A stretch of DNA of 64,000 nt. It comes from Cephalopachus bancanus (Eukaryota; Chordata; Mammalia; Primates; Tarsiidae). The DNA is taken from positions 124,001-188,000 of the forward strand of contig JAPVLO010000988.1 of the NCBI GenBank assembly GCA_027257055.1, written 5' to 3'. Every line of letters begins with the position of its first letter. Within the stretch, counting starts at the first letter, position 1. Positions 1 through 12,079 of the stretch are shown here, in pieces. The position numbers and the translations under genes were made by a program. A model generated the notes under the pieces. The model saw nothing but the letters and a program-made list of their open reading frames with translations. It was not told the DNA's origin and searched no databases.

Positions 1-2540
1 ACTTTGACTACGATGGTTTGGTCTTAAAAATAACCAGGGATTAAAAGTTCAAAATGAAACCATTAAACCAAATGAGCTATTAGAATTTTGGAATTGGATT
101 ACTAAATAGAGGTTAAATAGATGAAGATCAGAGTCAGGTATAAGGTATCCATCAATTTTTTGATCACTTATCATGTGTTAAATACTGTATTGAGCACTAG
201 GAATACAAAGATGCATATCCCTTTACCTCAAGTAGTTCACTGTTTGATTAGGAAGTTTGGCCGTCGAGGCAAAGTCAGAAAGGTTAGAGATCAGATGAGC
301 CGCACTAGAATGTATTTTCATTATATATATCCTATGTACTAACCAAAGGGTATACGCACATTAGAAAATGTGACTCTACATGTGTTGGATAAATTTATGT
401 ATATTACACACTGGACTCACTAGTTATTTAGACATTTTAAAACCTGGCTAGAGAGAAGAGAGGCATCAAATCCACCAAACTCCCCCAAACACTGTTGGTT
501 TCTGTAGGATGTACATGGGTACATGTTTGTAATTAAATTACATGTACACAGAAATTATCCAGATAAGTTGAAATTAGAGAGTTTATAATTAATAGTGTGA
601 CATTTTCCATTAATTAATCTGTATATCCCATAAATACATGAGTTTACTGAAACATTGACTAAACCCATGCTATAAATCCACTTTACTAAAGCATGTCATT
701 CAGGCTTTGCTAACTCCTGTGCTTTGATGTGAGAAGTAAAACATTCATTTGTTGTGTGATATAACTGAGCACTTACATTCATTTTCAAATAGGAATTGGG
801 TGTTGTGTGTGAATATGTGTATATGTGTGTGTTTAGAAGACTGTTCATGTCCCATGAAAACCAAATGCAATTTCTTGGTAAATTAGCATGTATATAATGA
901 TGTTAGAATGTAATTCATACTTTTTTCAATCTAGACATGCTACTTTTGTTGCAACTGTTATTTTCATTTTTCAAATGTAGGTGTTTTGATGATCCTGCAA
1001 CTGAGCAGCTGTTAAAGCCTCTCCATTTAAAAATTATACAGTCACACTTTTTTTATTCTACTCCCAGAAAAATCATTCACATAGGTTTTATTGAAGACAT
1101 CAGGAAGCTGTGTTAGATGACCTTTTTCCAGATTCTAAATTCAGAATTCAGATGGTTGTCAATGATTTGAAAACTATCACCCACAGCCCAATAAATGAAA
1201 GAATGTTCTTCACCATATGATTTGGAAATGCTGAGCCCAAGCATTCACAAAAAAGTGCAAAAGATTCTGTTGTACACATATCAAAATCAAAATTCCAGTG
1301 TTTTTTCTATGTATGGTAATCATTTGCATTTTTCTTTCATAAACCTTTCATTACTCAAAAAATATTTTTCCGTGAAGTACAGCTATCTTGTTTCTTTAAA
1401 TGCACAATGCCTTTAGAAATCCATTATTGAGCCCAATAAGAAAATTGACTAGCACATCATCCAAAAAAATGCAGAAATAAAGATGCAGAAATAAATATAG
1501 TATAGAGCTAATGGAGCGAATTAAAATGTATTTTTTAAGTTTGAAACAATAGCAAAAAGTAATTCAAAGTATTTAAACCCTGTAGTTTACCCTATTGATG
1601 GAAAACACAATAAATATCAAAAGATACCTAGGAGTGGTAATTAGGCCAAGACATAGATGAGGCACCAATACTTTTGAATGCAGTTTTATATAAATCATCA
1701 AATCTAAGAGAGTTATCTGTTGCTTTATTGATGGAGCCATCAGACAGGATCTGAATAGAAGAATGGGAGGAAATGTTGACATAGTTCTTCATGTTGAAAC
1801 TTGTGGAATTAATATAATATGAAAAATAAAAAATTCAGAGGAACTCTTCTCACTATCATGGTTGACACAGATCATGACTGGACACATGCCTGAATGGTCT
1901 ATGGCCAGGAACACAGACTCAAAAGCCTTAGTGCCTTTCCTTTTGTCAGGTATAGATGTGTTTGTGGTATAGATGCTTCTTGAAAGATCAACTTGAATAA
2001 TAGTCAAATAATTTTCTTCATTAGCTCCATTTATGAGGGCTCAGCATTTGCCAATGTGGAATATAAAGAGATAGTTAGTGGGTTCAAGGAGTCATAGTGT
2101 GTCCTAAGCATACTGCTAGGTTTTCTGGATGGTTTACTAATTTTATTCTGGGAAGAACAGAGGTAACTTTGGAGCTCAGGCCAGTGTCAGTATGAAAATA
2201 GAATTATGAGACCAGATTCAGGAACTGAGATGCAGAGAAAACTCAGATTGCTGTGGACTGCCATATGGGTCCATGGCAGGAACACCAACTCTATATGATC
2301 CGCAATGTAAGGCTAAGCATTCAACAATGCAGTTGTGTTATTTTATTCATTGCCTGTGTGCTTAATTTATCTGCAAGTACAGTACCAGGTGTCCTATAAT
2401 AACAAATGTGCATAGACTGACTTTCCATCTTCTGATTGGTTTTAATTACATACAGAAAGCATTAATTCCCATCACCTATACCATTCACTGTGTTTTTTTT
2501 TCTTTGATATTCATTCTCATATAATTCTCTGTTTCACAAA
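1..2540. other. No recognisable gene or repeat
   Basis: AT-rich sequence with only short random open frames (none above about 73 codons) and no motif, splice pattern or repeat consensus that I can name. It may hold very old, unrecognisable repeats. Confidence 0.5.
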
Positions 2541-2544
2541 AATG

Positions 2545-2665
2545 TGTTTTATTTGTCTAATGAGATTGTTAACTTTTTGAAAATAGGGATCTTACCTTAC
2601 AGTTATTTTGTATCTATCATAGTGCACAAAACAGTGATGAATACATATTAGGAAGTCTTGATTTA
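2545..2665 (+). mobile_element. Possible L2 LINE 3'-end fragment
   Basis: The order of weak matches (a 'gttaactttttgaaaatagggatctt' type stretch followed by a 'tagtgcacaaaacagtgatgaatacatatta' type stretch) resembles the sense 3' end of L2/MIR-type elements, where an 'aagctccatgagggcaggga' box precedes an 'agtgcctggcacatagtaggtgctcaataaat' box. Divergence is high, so this is tentative. The flanks to about 3440 show nothing further. Confidence 0.3.
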
Positions 2666-3439
2666 GGTCCATTGTTTCAACATGTAGTACATTCAACATT
2701 TGTTCCTAATTTCCCTTTTCAATGAAGTATCATTATTAGTAATTGTATGAAAATTAGCCATAATGGGTGTGGTACTGCCACTTTTTAACTCCAGCTGTTA
2801 CCATGACCTCATCAAGTAGTATGTGATGTTCATGTACAGTAAGAAGACTTTGACAAGTGGTTTAATTGGTGAAATGGTCAACTAGAGCCTAGCTCATTGT
2901 TTATTCTAATCCTTTCCACATCCACCATAGCTAGTGCCTGTCTTTCTAAAACAACATGTAAGGGCCCTCACTGGTTAAGCAAAATGTGCTAATAAAGGAC
3001 AGCTTTAGTATGGACAGCTACATTTTTAATCTTTAGTATGGACAGGTAAATCATTCTGATCTTCAGTGGTGTTGAGAGAAGAATTCACCATTTCTTTTTC
3101 TAACAGATGCTCTATGGCCAGGGACACAAAACTTAAAAGATACACCGAGCTCTCAAGTGGCCAGTCAGTGAGATTCACAGAAATAATAAATTAGATGTGT
3201 ATGAAACATTCATGGGAAATAAGTCCTGATGAGTCCTGCTATAGATTATAATCAGAGGAGTCTGAATATTCTTCCTAAGATGGGTTTGATAATTCCTGTA
3301 TACTGGAAGTCTACACGTATATTTTCACTTTATTATTTGCAGTATTTGTTATATATAAAAGAAGTATACATTCTGTCCACTCTAGCAGTAACTTTACACA
3401 TTCCAGAGGTAGGTGTCATATGCTCTATATTGGGGAAGA

Positions 3440-3920
3440 CTTGAAAAATTAGGAAGTGGTTAAACTGCAGAGACCTTTGTATGCCATGTTCAGGAGTTTG
3501 GCTCTATTGAAGTACTTCTTGCAAGGGAATAATATGATCATATTTTAGATAGATCTCTGACAGTACAGAAACTGAAGGTAATGGTTATAATTAGAGGTTT
3601 GTGCAATACCAAGTGATGTTGAAAGCCTGAATTATGATAGTAACAACAGGTATGAAGAGGAGGGAATGAGAGAAAGTTTGGAGGTGAAATCTACTACAAA
3701 TGGTAGCCTACTTATTGTAAGTTAAAGCAGAGATAAATAAAAAATGACACTGAAGCGTATAGTGTGGGCAACCAGGTGAGTGGTAAAGTTTTCAAATGAA
3801 ACACAAAACTCAATCAAAAGAACCACTTAGAAGATATGTTAAAGAAATTGACAAATTTGTTCCTGAACTTTTGAGATTTAAGGGTCAGTGGCCCATCCAG
3901 CAGAGATGTGTTACCATTGA
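3440..3920 (-). mobile_element. L2 LINE fragment, antisense
   Basis: Read on the plus strand the sequence follows the antisense L2 pattern: 'gcagagacctttgtatgccatgttcaggagtttgg', then 'aagggaataatatgatcatattttagatagatctctgac', then a 'gtgcaatacca...gatgttgaaagcctgaattatgatag' stretch. This is the usual order for the L2 3' region in reverse. It is an ancient, inactive copy, interrupted at its right side by the Alu that starts at 3976. Confidence 0.6.
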
Positions 3921-3975
3921 AAATGTCAGTCTGATGTTCTGGAAAGGGCCCTGGGGGGTAGTAGAATGAGAAGAG

Positions 3976-4265
3976 CCGGGCTTGGTGGCTCAGCCTGTAA
4001 TCTCACACCTTTGGGAGGCTGAGGTGAGTGGATTGCCTGAGCCCGCGGGTTCGAGACTCGCCTGGGCAACGAGACCTCATCTCTACAATAAATCAAAAAA
4101 TCAGCCGGGCTTGGTGGCGCATGCCTGTAGTTCCAGCTACTCGGAAGGCTGAGGCGGAAGGATCGCCGGAGCCCAGCAGGTCGAGGCTGCGGTGGCCGGG
4201 AGTGGCCACTGCACTACAGTCTGGGCGACAGAGTGAGACTCCAACTCAAAAAAAAAAAAAAAAAA
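3976..4265 (+). mobile_element. Alu SINE, young lineage-specific subfamily
   Basis: Full dimeric Alu starting GCCGGGCTTGGTGGCTCAG, with a middle A-rich linker (about 4095-4100), a right arm and an uninterrupted A tail. It is flanked by a 13-bp direct repeat AGAATGAGAAGAG at 3963-3975 and 4266-4278, the mark of L1-type insertion. The left arm has a tRNA-like B box region (GGTTCGAGACT at about 4049). The right arm holds a 7-bp-stem hairpin at 4192-4209. The intact repeats and low divergence from the copy at 30837 suggest a fairly recent insertion. The 97-codon open frame inside it is an Alu artefact. Confidence 0.93.
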
Positions 4266-4768
4266 AGAATGAGAAGAGATGTGGACTGCAACATGGATTT
4301 CCGAGGACTACTAAAATTTGAGGGGATAGTGGAAAAGAAAATATTTTAAAATTTATTATCTGTAATTATATTTTAAGAATAAAATAAATTTATAACCCCT
4401 CTTTCTCTTTTCTGAGTCTGCTCAAGTACAAGTGTTTTAGTGAAAGACAGTCTCTCTAGTGACCAGATGGTTCATACATTCAGATAAAATTTAGCTATTT
4501 ATATTCTACATAACCCCCAATTAGGGCTTTTTAATTAAAATTTTAAACTAAAAGAAAATTGAGATTAATTTGAGCATGGCATGGATAAATTATAAACATA
4601 TTTATTCAGTAGATGAGTTGAGCATTTCAATTAATTATGCTCATATGAACATTTTTCTTAGACCACTATGAGAAGCAGTTATTTGGGTAGGGGCAGACTA
4701 GGTAAGGAACATAGAGCTATTTTAGTGTCATCTTCTGTCTTCCCCCCCCCACTTTCCTTATAGATACA

Positions 4769-4770
<2 letters not shown>

Positions 4771-4818
<48 letters not shown>

Positions 4819-4842
4819 TGTGTCTGTGTGTGTATGTGTGTT
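4771..4842. repeat. (TG)n microsatellite
   Basis: About 70 bp of TG dinucleotides, pure at first and then interrupted by TCTG and TATG variants at the 3' side. A C9 homopolymer lies just upstream at about 4742-4750. Confidence 0.97.
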
Positions 4843-5343
4843 ACAGAGGCTTTTGGACTTCTCCTGCAGTTTAATCAATGTCACATTTTGTTATTGGCCT
4901 TATTATGCAATCGCTTATTATGTTATTAGCCTTTTTGGTGAAGTTTTATAAAAATATTCTTACTTTTGCCTGGACTCTTGCACTGCCATATATTCCTGTG
5001 TGCTTTTCCCTTCAAGCAGAACGCAGTCAGTGCTCTGTAGTAAAACACTGTGTTTCTCTTACCACAGTCATCTCCTGCTTTTGTTTGCTCTAAGCTTGCT
5101 AATGCCTCTTCTCTTGTGCTGTTCTTGCTATGCTCTCACTAAGCATCCCCTATCTTTTTGTGTTTGGTTACCCCTCGTCTTATGCTTCGAGTACTCACCA
5201 AATACAACAGAGTATTTGTAGTTTATTCTTGAATGATTCTGCATTGCTTGTGTGGAGATAGGACTGACTTCCTTGTAGACAACCATCAGATGGCTACTTC
5301 TCAATTGGAAAATCCACATACATACATATACAAACATGCATCG

Positions 5344-5346
<3 letters not shown>

Positions 5347-5392
<46 letters not shown>
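5347..5392. repeat. (CA)n microsatellite
   Basis: About 23 uninterrupted CA units. Open frames of poly-Thr/His or poly-Cys/Val across it are artefacts of the repeat. Confidence 0.97.
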
Positions 5393-5396
<4 letters not shown>

Positions 5397-5494
5397 TTAT
5401 GGTACTTTATATCCTCACATTCTCAACTTGCAAAAAAAAATCACCTGAGTCCTCAGTGCTTTTTAAGTGTTGTCCTTATATTGCTTCTTATTTA

Positions 5495-5781
5495 TTTTAT
5501 TTCTTATTTTTTGAGAAACATCTCATTCTGTCGCACAGGCTGGAGTGCACTGGCATGATCACAGCTCATTGCAACCTCAAACTCCTTGGCTCCTATCTTA
5601 GCCTCTCAAGTAGCTGGAACTACAGGTGTGTGCTATCACACCTGGCTAATTTTTCTATTTTTTTGTAGAAAGGGTTCTTGCTTTGTTGCCCAGGCTGGTC
5701 TTGAACTCTTGGCCTCAAGCAATCCTCCTGCTTTAGCCTCCCAAATTGCTGGAATTATAGGTGTGAGCTGCTGCACCTGGC
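5495..5781 (-). mobile_element. Alu SINE, old (AluJ-like), antisense
   Basis: The plus strand reads TTTTTTGAGAAACATCTC, then 'caggctggagtgcactggcatgatcacagctcattgcaacctc', and finishes with 'ttgctggaattataggtgtgagctgctgcacctggc', a complete reversed Alu dimer. It keeps the ancestral right arm (GATCACAGCTCATTGCAACCTC) rather than the GC-rich hairpin of the young copies in this window, so it is an older insertion. Confidence 0.9.
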
Positions 5782-5784
5782 AAC

Positions 5785-6399
5785 TACCTCTTCATGTGAG
5801 CTAAATGAGCATTTTTTGTGATGCTGAGTATAATAATAGAAACTAGGAAAGGATTAAAATTAGGAATTTAAATCAAATTATTTATAATCTTTAAATATAT
5901 AATCAGAATAAATCTCACTTCATGAATTAGAATGGTCCATAGCATCTCATGAATTTAGAAATATGAATGAAGGAAAGCTTTTAGAATAGGTACCAGAAGT
6001 CTCAAAATTAGAAATATGAAAGAAACATAAAAATGCACATTTCTCATTACCTTGTCAACAAAGCATTCCGCTTTGCAAGAATTAATCATTCCTGTCATCT
6101 TATTTCAGTGCCCTGATACCCGTGTGTCCTTGAGTTTGAAAGACTTTCATTTAGAAGAGCATATAAATTTTGATACATAGCGTTTTGTGGTATAAAGTTG
6201 TTATAAGCTATTTATCTACATAACACCAAACAACTGGTCAATTTATTGGGAAATCAATCAATATAACTCTTTGAGTGTATGTAAAAAATAGCATTAATAA
6301 CAATATCTCAAATACTTATATGCAGCATTTTATTTTTTTAAGCCCTTTAATAAATAGTCTCTCTTTTTCTTCTAATCAATCCTATGAAGAGGCAGGATA
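5785..6399. other. No recognisable feature
   Basis: AT-rich unique-looking sequence. No coding signal or repeat consensus recognised. Confidence 0.5.
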
Positions 6400-7005
6400 A
6401 ATATTACCATTATCAATTCAAATATAAGACCATAGGATGGAGGACCCCAAAAAACCTGGAATTGCCTTTTGGAGAGCAGGCTTCTTGTAATACAACCTCC
6501 CCTGCTAGATAAGTGTTCTAGGAACCCATCGACATCAGTGTAGCAGCTAGCATTGTTGAGAGAAGTCACAATTGGCTTCAGTGAATTGGGGGAGGGGGTA
6601 TTCTTTCAACGTGTTTGTCCATTTTCATGATGGGTGATTTACAAACGCACCTGCACACACCGCTGAGTGTTCAGCAAATTTTGATTTAAAGAATGGCATG
6701 ACCCCAGTGTCCCACCCTCCCTATTCACTAGATCTCATTCTGAGAGACTTCTTTTTGTTTCCTGGAATGAAAAAAGTCCTCAAAGGAAACGTTTTTCTGA
6801 TGTGGAAAAGGTGAAACAAAAATGGCAGAAGTACTAAAGGGATCAAAATTGATGAGTTCAAAAACTGTTCTGAGAAGTGGAAAAAGCATCTTGATAGATG
6901 TATTGCATTAAACAGAGAGTGCTTTGGAGGTGACTGAAGTTTAAACATGTAAGAATAAACACACACTTTTTATAAATAAATTCTGGGTTTTTTTTTGGGG
7001 GGGAG
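6400..7005 (+). mobile_element. Tc1/mariner-type DNA transposon remnant
   Basis: The 3' part of a decayed mariner-like element. The end of a transposase can be followed on the plus strand only by changing frame: a DFFLF-type motif followed by GMKKVLKG near 6746-6790, then a frame break, then IDEFKNC...KWKKHLDRCIA and EYFGGD with a stop near 6935. The 'DFFLFP' and 'W..RC...G.YFEGD' ends are typical of mariner (IS630-superfamily) transposases. A clear homologue lies at 20225-20815 in the opposite orientation; the 5' parts of both match, for example GATGGGTTCCTAGAA. It cannot move: the frame is broken and much of the transposase is missing. I cannot name the subfamily. Confidence 0.72.
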
Positions 7006-7009
7006 GAGT

Positions 7010-8258
7010 CCCTCCTTGTAATTATGTCCATAAATATGTCATTTAAGCTGGATTTAAACAAAAATCAAAGTCACTGTTTTCTGACTTGTAATTTGATGGT
7101 TGTTTTTTTCTGATCCAGAACAATACTTTGGAGCACAGAGGGCTTCTGTTAAATAACATTATTTTATCGATGAATTAGATGAGGATATAGATAAAGCTGA
7201 GAAGTATAACTGATAAAATGATAAAATTAGAAACCAAAGAGGGGTAGAATCTGAGGTTGTTATTTTTCCATAGAAAGATTAAAAATTGTATGCATGAATG
7301 CTTAAAACAAAACATAATATGTTACCAGTATTGAACTAAGAAAAAAAAAAAAGAACTGAAATACAGGCACCTTCCCCCCAAAAAACACAAATGTATTTAC
7401 TATTTTTAGTCAAATATAAGCTTGGTATCAGTCAAAAGAGGACTTAAGGCAGTTTTAAAACCTGATGTGACATCTGTCTTCATCTGCATAATAAAACATT
7501 TAGAATATTTAGAAGGAGCAACAACATATACTCATTCTACTCTGCCTGAACACACATGGAAAACTCTCTTCATTTCTAGGTTCTATTCTTTAAGAGAAGG
7601 CAAATCAATATGTGTTCTGGAAAAAATAAAGATTTAGAATATTCATAGTATATTCAAATAATTGAAGGAACTGAGAAGTTCTTTACATATTTAGAAGGAG
7701 GTAAAGTGACAGAGGGATTAAAATTTCTCTGTTTTGCCTAGAGGATGTAATCAGGCTCAATGGGGAAAGAATTTATAAATAGACAGATTTCAAGATTTCA
7801 ACTCAACATAAGGGAGCATTTTCCAATAATTAAAGGTCTTCAAAAATAGAATGATTTGTATGTTGGGGTGTTCATGTAGAGGTAGAATGACTACTAGGCA
7901 GGAAAGCACAAGGGATGTGAAACTATTTATTTGTGGATTAGACTAGGAAAACTAGTTCCTACAAGACATGATTCTCTCAGAGAATAATTCTAAAGGATAT
8001 GGCTTATTATTCTCAGGATATGTCAAATTTTGTGTCAAGGTGAACCCCAGTATAGGGCTCATCCTTCAACATCTACGCCAGTTTGTTGAGGTAATGAAAA
8101 TACTTTGCTAGATAGTCCATAGTCTGGGAAAATTGTGAGTAATTCACAAAAATATGGATTGATTATAAATTTAGACGTCTATTCCTTAAGACATGTGAGA
8201 ATGGATCACCACTTCACCCCACCAATCTATATGAGGCGTCTCTCTGTAGGTTGTAATG
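7010..8258. other. No gene; unassigned AT-rich sequence
   Basis: A 71-codon open frame at 7422-7637 has no recognisable motif and no coding context. A segment at about 7790-7890 may be a very old repeat, but I cannot name it. Confidence 0.5.
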
Positions 8259-8261
8259 AGG

Positions 8262-8560
8262 TTTTGTTTTGTTTTGTTTGAATTGGAATCTCACTCCATC
8301 ACCCAGGCAGGAGTGCAGTGGCATGTTCAAGGCCACCCCAGCGTCGACCCACTGGGCTCCGGTGATCCTTCTTCCTCAGCCTTCCAAGTAGCCGGAACTA
8401 CAGGTGCACACTACCACGTCCGGCTAATTTTGATTTATTGTAGAGACAAAGTCTCACCAAGTTGCCCGGGCTGGTCTTGAACGCATGGGCTCAGACAATC
8501 CACTCGCCTCAGCCTCCCAAAGTGCTGGAATTATAGAATGAGTCACTGAGTCTGGCTGTT
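8262..8560 (-). mobile_element. Alu SINE, antisense, intermediate type
   Basis: Reversed Alu dimer beginning with a (TTTTG)n-type tail (GTTTTGTTTTGTTTG), then GAATTGGAATCTCACTCCATCACCCAGG, and ending in ACTGAGTCTGGCTG. Its right arm (GTGGCATGTTCAAGGCCACC on the plus strand) is close to, but not yet, the perfect hairpin of the young copies. Confidence 0.92.
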
Positions 8561-8561
8561 T

Positions 8562-9250
8562 TGTTTTTTTATTAATACTTTACCCCCATGACAATGATTG
8601 ATCATTGACACAGAAAACCAATCAAAAAGTCTTCGACTAGAGCTAGGTCATAATACTTAAGTTTTACTTTCTTCATTAAATAGTCATATACCTTAAAACA
8701 ATGGCTGGGAAAATAATTTCTTAATTTTAATGATTTTCCAAAAAAAATTCAATTGGTGTAAGCTACTATATGACTATTATATAGTACTTCAAGTGCTTTT
8801 AAAATATATTTCATTATAATAATCTAGTTACATAGATTTGAACCAAGGTCAATGAATTTTCTACAGATTGCTTTATGATTAAATACGCTATGGGGATCAG
8901 TAATGATAATCTCTTACATTTCATTTACGTTCATTCAAAGAAATGTCTTCATGCAGGAAAATTAAGTCAGCGAGTCTGTATTTTAGGCTAAAGAAGGAGT
9001 AGCCTGATTAAATTTTTAGTGGTCTATGTGCAATTGAGATCATACTGAATATTTCATATATCATTTTAAAGCCTTGAATATAGGTTTTAAAACCACTTAA
9101 GTATTTATTTTTTCCAAGCTTTCATTGTTCATTTCTTTTGTCGATATTTACTTGTATGCTAAATGATACATAGGATATTAGGGAACTTCTGATGGCTGGG
9201 GAGATACCAAACATTTCTGTGCATACAAATTGGCTTAATAAAATTGAATT
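8562..9250. other. No recognisable feature
   Basis: AT-rich sequence between two Alus. No coding or repeat signal recognised. Confidence 0.5.
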
Positions 9251-9251
9251 T

Positions 9252-9585
9252 CTGGCTGAATATGGTGGCTCATGTCTCTAATCCCAGCACTTTGGGAAGC
9301 AGAGGAGAGAGGATAGCCTGAGACCAGGGGCTGAAGACCAACCCGGGCAACTTGGCAAGATGTCATCTCTACAACTAAAAAAAAAAAAAATTAGCTGGTC
9401 ATGGTGATGCGTGCCTGTAGTTCCAGCTACTTAGAAGCCTGAGGCAGAAGGATCATCTGAGCCCAGCAAGTCCGAGGCTGCAGTAGCCGTGACTGTGCCA
9501 CTGCACTCCAGCCTGGGTGACTGAGTGAGACTCTGATTCAAATAAATGAATGAATGAATGAATGAATAAACAAATAAATACAATT
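9252..9585 (+). mobile_element. Alu SINE with AATG/AAAT tail
   Basis: Sense Alu dimer with diverged left arm, an A14 middle linker at about 9377-9390, and a right arm ending GGTGACTGAGTGAGACTCTG. The tail has become a tetranucleotide microsatellite (AATGAATGAATG...AAATAAAT). Confidence 0.92.
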
Positions 9586-9692
9586 CCAATAATCAAGTAT
9601 TTTAAAGCAACCTGTTAAGACCAATTCATTGGTTATAGGACCTCTCTTTAACACCTATGTATGTCCTTAAACATACAAAAGGAACAGAAACT

Positions 9693-9784
9693 TGTGTGTG
9701 TGTGTGTGTGTGTGCGTGTGTGTGTGTGTGCGTGTGTGTGTGTGTGCGTGTGTGTGTGTGTGTGCGTGCGCGCGCGCGCACACG
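9693..9784. repeat. (TG)n/(CG)n compound microsatellite with CG interruptions
   Basis: TG tract interrupted by CG at near-regular intervals of about 16-18 bp, passing into a GTGCGTGCGCGCGCGCGCACAC terminus. Alternating purine-pyrimidine throughout, so it has strong Z-DNA potential. Confidence 0.95.
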
Positions 9785-10039
9785 TATAAATTACAAAAGT
9801 CCCTAAATCTAAATTTCTGACTTCAGAAAGTTTATTTTTTGCTTATACTGCATCTAAGTCATTGTGTGTCAGATGTGGCTCAACTCCATGTACCTTCTCA
9901 TTCTGAAATCTGAGCTAAAGAAGACTATCGTATGAGGTGCACTGTTTTTGTAGCAGATAGCAAATAGTACGAATCTGGGTACATTTTTGGTCTAAAATGA
10001 AGAGGTATAACTTTTGTTATCTAAAAATGAAAATAAAAG

Positions 10040-12055
10040 GCTTTTATTCTATTTATTTATTTTTAAATTCAAAATATATTTTATTTTAAAGATGTGGTTT
10101 GCAATTCAGGATTAGGTATACAAGTGGACATTAAAGTTTGGGCCTCCCTTTCGTCCCCACTTTGCCTGGTTTGAGATCAGGTACGCTTACTGATGTTGTG
10201 TCCTCCCACTCCCACCCCAGCAGTATCCCACTACTGCCAATCCCTTTCTTATAGTATTATGGTAAATGTTCAGGGTTCGCTTATGAGTGAGAACAAGTGG
10301 TACTCTGTTCTTTGTTTCTGTGATAGATCACTCAGTATGATAGACTCTAAATCCATCCAAGTTGCTGCGAAGTTCATATGTTTGTCATTCTTTATGGTTG
10401 TGTAATATTCCATTGTGTATATGTACCACATATTTTAAATCCAGTCCACTTTCCATGGGAAGCATAGTTGGTTCCATGTTTTTGCTATTGTGAATGGTGC
10501 TGCTATAAACATGAGTGTGCAGGTATCTTTTATGTAAAATGATTTGAGTTTCTCTGGGTATATTCCCAGTAGGGAGATTGCTGGGTCATATGGAAGGTCA
10601 ATTTCTAGTTCTTTCAGAAATCACCACACTTTTCCAAAGAGGTTGCACTAGTTTGCATTCCCATCAGCAGTGTAGAAACGTTCCTTTTTCTCCACATCCT
10701 CGCCAGCATCTGTTGTTGTTTGTCTTATTAATGATGGCCATTCTTACTGGGGTTAGGTGGTATCTTAATGTGGTTTTGATTTGCATTTCTCTGATGATGA
10801 TTAAATTGCATTTCCTTGATAACTAAAGAGATTGAGCACTCTTTGATGCTTATTGACCACTTGGATACCGTTTCTTTGTGAAATGTCTATGCATCTCTTT
10901 TGCTCATTTTTATTAAGTTGTTTGCCTTTTTAAACCGCTTTGCAGAAGTTCTTATATACTGTGGTTACAAGACCTGAGTTGGCTACAAAAATATTTCCCT
11001 ACTTGGTTCCTTGCCCTTTTTACATTTTTAATGGTGCCCTTTAACTCATAGGTTAATTTTAATTTTAATTAAAGTCAGTATACAGAATTTTATGTAGTCT
11101 GATTTTCTTTTTTTTTTTTTTTTTGAGTTGGAGTCTCACTCTGTTGCCCAGACTGGAGTGCAGTGGCCACTTCCGGCCACTGCAGCCTCGACCGCTGGGA
11201 TCCGGCGATCCTTCCGCCTCAGCCTTCCAAGTAGCTGGAACTACAGGCGCGCGCTACCACACCCGGCTAGTTTTTTGGTTTACTGTAGAGATGAGGTCTC
11301 ACCAAGTTGCCCAGGTGGGTCTCGAACCCGCGGGCTCAAGCAATCCACTCACCCCAGCCTCCCAAGGCGCGGGATTACATGCTGAGCCACTGAGCCCGGC
11401 CTGATTTTCTTAATGGTTAGTACTTATATTTCATTAAAGAAATTTCATCTGCAACAAGGTCTTGAGAACATTCTCCTATGTAATCATCATTAAATTTTAC
11501 TGCTTAATATTTATTCTTTAGATCTATAATCTACTCGAATTAGTTTATTTATTTTTTGTAAATGATATAAATTAGAAGTCAATTTACAAATTTTTTCTCC
11601 TAGACATTTTGCATATCTTTTGCTAGATTTACCCCCAAGGTATTTGATATTTCTTATGGCATTTGTATATTTTATAGATTTTATTTTTTAAATGTTTATA
11701 GAATACAATTCATTTCTGTATACTGACTCTAATAGCAACAACCTTGCTGCATTCATTATTTATTTGAAAACTATTTCTGAGATTATTTTTAATTTTCTAA
11801 ATAAAAATAATCGGTCTGTGGATAAAAAATACATTTCTTCTTTTCTAATATATAGAGTCTTATTTCATTTTTATACTGTTACAGTGACTAGAAATTTCAG
11901 TACAATAGTGTACGAAAGAGATGAAGTAGGGATCACTGTCTGGTTTCCAATTTCAGAGCGAAATCTTTCAGTATTTTACTATTTGCATAACTCAAATGTT
12001 GCTTACTCTGCTTAATTTTTATTAATAAAAATGTTCACTCTCTGAAATTGTATTC
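10040..12055 (-). mobile_element. L1 LINE, 5'-truncated, antisense (split by an Alu)
   Basis: Plus-strand text matches the reverse of the L1 ORF2 C-terminal region and 3' UTR: 'caattcaggattaggtatacaag' near 10099, 'gtgatagatcactcagtatgatagactc' near 10320, 'gctattgtgaatggtgctgctataaacatg' near 10485, and 'ttgctgggtcatatggaaggtc' near 10578. The same element seems to continue after the Alu at 11110-11400 (for example 'cccccaaggtatttgatatttcttatggc' near 11631). All frames are broken, so it is inactive. Whether 11412-12055 belongs to the same copy is inference from order and orientation. Confidence 0.75.
11110..11400 (-). mobile_element. Alu SINE, young subfamily, inserted in L1
   Basis: Reversed full-length Alu, T15 tail on the left, ending in GAGCCCGGCC. 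Flanked by an exact 11-bp direct repeat CTGATTTTCTT at 11099-11109 and 11401-11411. Carries the GC-rich right-arm hairpin (11163-11180) and GGTCTCGAACCCGCGGGCTC, the reverse of the strong B-box region. The 85- and 93-codon frames inside are Alu artefacts. Confidence 0.95.
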
Positions 12056-12079
12056 TAAATTGTTTATGTGGTTTTTTTT

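Noticed and set aside
5128..5668. Poly-Cys/Val and poly-His/Thr frames
   Set aside because: Translations of the (CA)n microsatellite and the nearby Alu.
11123..11404. 85- and 93-codon frames
   Set aside because: Reverse-strand Alu sequence. The same applies to frames at 4028-4321, 30745-31074, 47960-48325 and 52349-52768.
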